DNA of 23,969 nt from M55B167 sp046482825 (lineage in GTDB: Bacteria; Verrucomicrobiota; Kiritimatiellia; RFP12; UBA1067), in NCBI GenBank assembly GCA_046482825.1, contig JAWOEI010000065.1, forward strand, positions 1-23,969, given 5' to 3'. Below, one piece after another: positions 23,829-23,969 of this stretch. The notes beneath the pieces are model-generated. The model was not told the origin of the DNA, ran no database searches, and saw nothing but the letters and a program-made list of their open reading frames with translations. The translations under genes and the position numbers were made by a program. The number at the start of each line of letters is the position of its first letter. The first letter of the stretch is position 1.

Positions 23829-23969
23829 TCAACAACGCTATGCGTTGCATAGGAATAAAGAGAAAAAGGAATCCATCTGATTTTTCGTACTACAATCATT
23901 CAACTTGTTGTTTTTTGTGCGCGTTTTTCACGCCGCCATTCTCGTAAGTCCTTTTACTTCAACGGAAGA
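23829..23969. other. Non-coding right edge with a small hairpin
   Basis: CAACGC-TAT-GCGTTG (23833-23847) is a perfect 6-bp hairpin. The remainder is AT-rich with no gene start or promoter that I can support. A plus-strand open frame crossing this area runs through both repeats and has no protein-like character. Confidence 0.35.

Noticed and set aside
23642..23947. Plus-strand open frame of 101 codons near the right edge
   Set aside because: It runs through the MITE-like repeat and the 12-bp inverted-repeat element and has no protein-like pattern or ribosome site.

Overview
The window looks like a bacterial chromosome segment from the PVC group (Verrucomicrobia / Kiritimatiellota / Lentisphaerae). 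This is inferred from the mix of a secreted autotransporter-type beta-strand-repeat protein, a linalool-dehydratase-like protein, a C13-like secreted peptidase, a Gfo/Idh oxidoreductase and weak Shine-Dalgarno signals at several starts. No rRNA or tRNA gene, CRISPR array or transposase was seen, and the stop codons fit the standard bacterial code.

Left edge (1-1592, minus strand): the N-terminus of a Gfo/Idh/MocA oxidoreductase runs off the window. Next come an exported MsrB-MsrA fusion and the frameshifted remnant of a nucleotidyltransferase-like gene.

Core (1611-9665, plus strand): a strong sigma70-type promoter drives a helix-turn-helix + PTS EIIA protein, followed by a complete F1Fo ATP synthase operon in the order a, c, b, delta, alpha, gamma, beta, epsilon. 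Two things are unusual. The alpha subunit is 732 residues long because a second PTS EIIA (PtsN-like) domain with its phosphorylatable histidine is fused to its C-terminus. The epsilon subunit (87 residues) lacks the inhibitory C-terminal helices. Two EIIA domains in one ATP synthase locus suggest a phosphotransfer-based control of ATP synthase expression and activity. This is the most novel signal in the window.

Middle (9666-14565): a structured MITE-like repeat, a SWIM-containing SNF2 helicase-like protein, and asparaginyl-tRNA synthetase.

Right part (14566-20849, plus): a beta-strand-repeat exported protein whose signal peptide is interrupted by TAA at codon 4. It is followed by a probable operon of a membrane-anchored linalool dehydratase/isomerase-like protein, a PAS-AraC regulator and a secreted beta-helix-like protein whose start overlaps the regulator stop.

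Right edge (20850-23969): a GC-rich minus-strand gene for a secreted C13/caspase-like protein is split by an in-frame TAG. Its Cys half precedes its His half, as if circularly permuted. Beyond it lie an inverted second copy of the MITE-like repeat (82/86 identical), another element with perfect 12-bp inverted ends, and palindromic hairpins.
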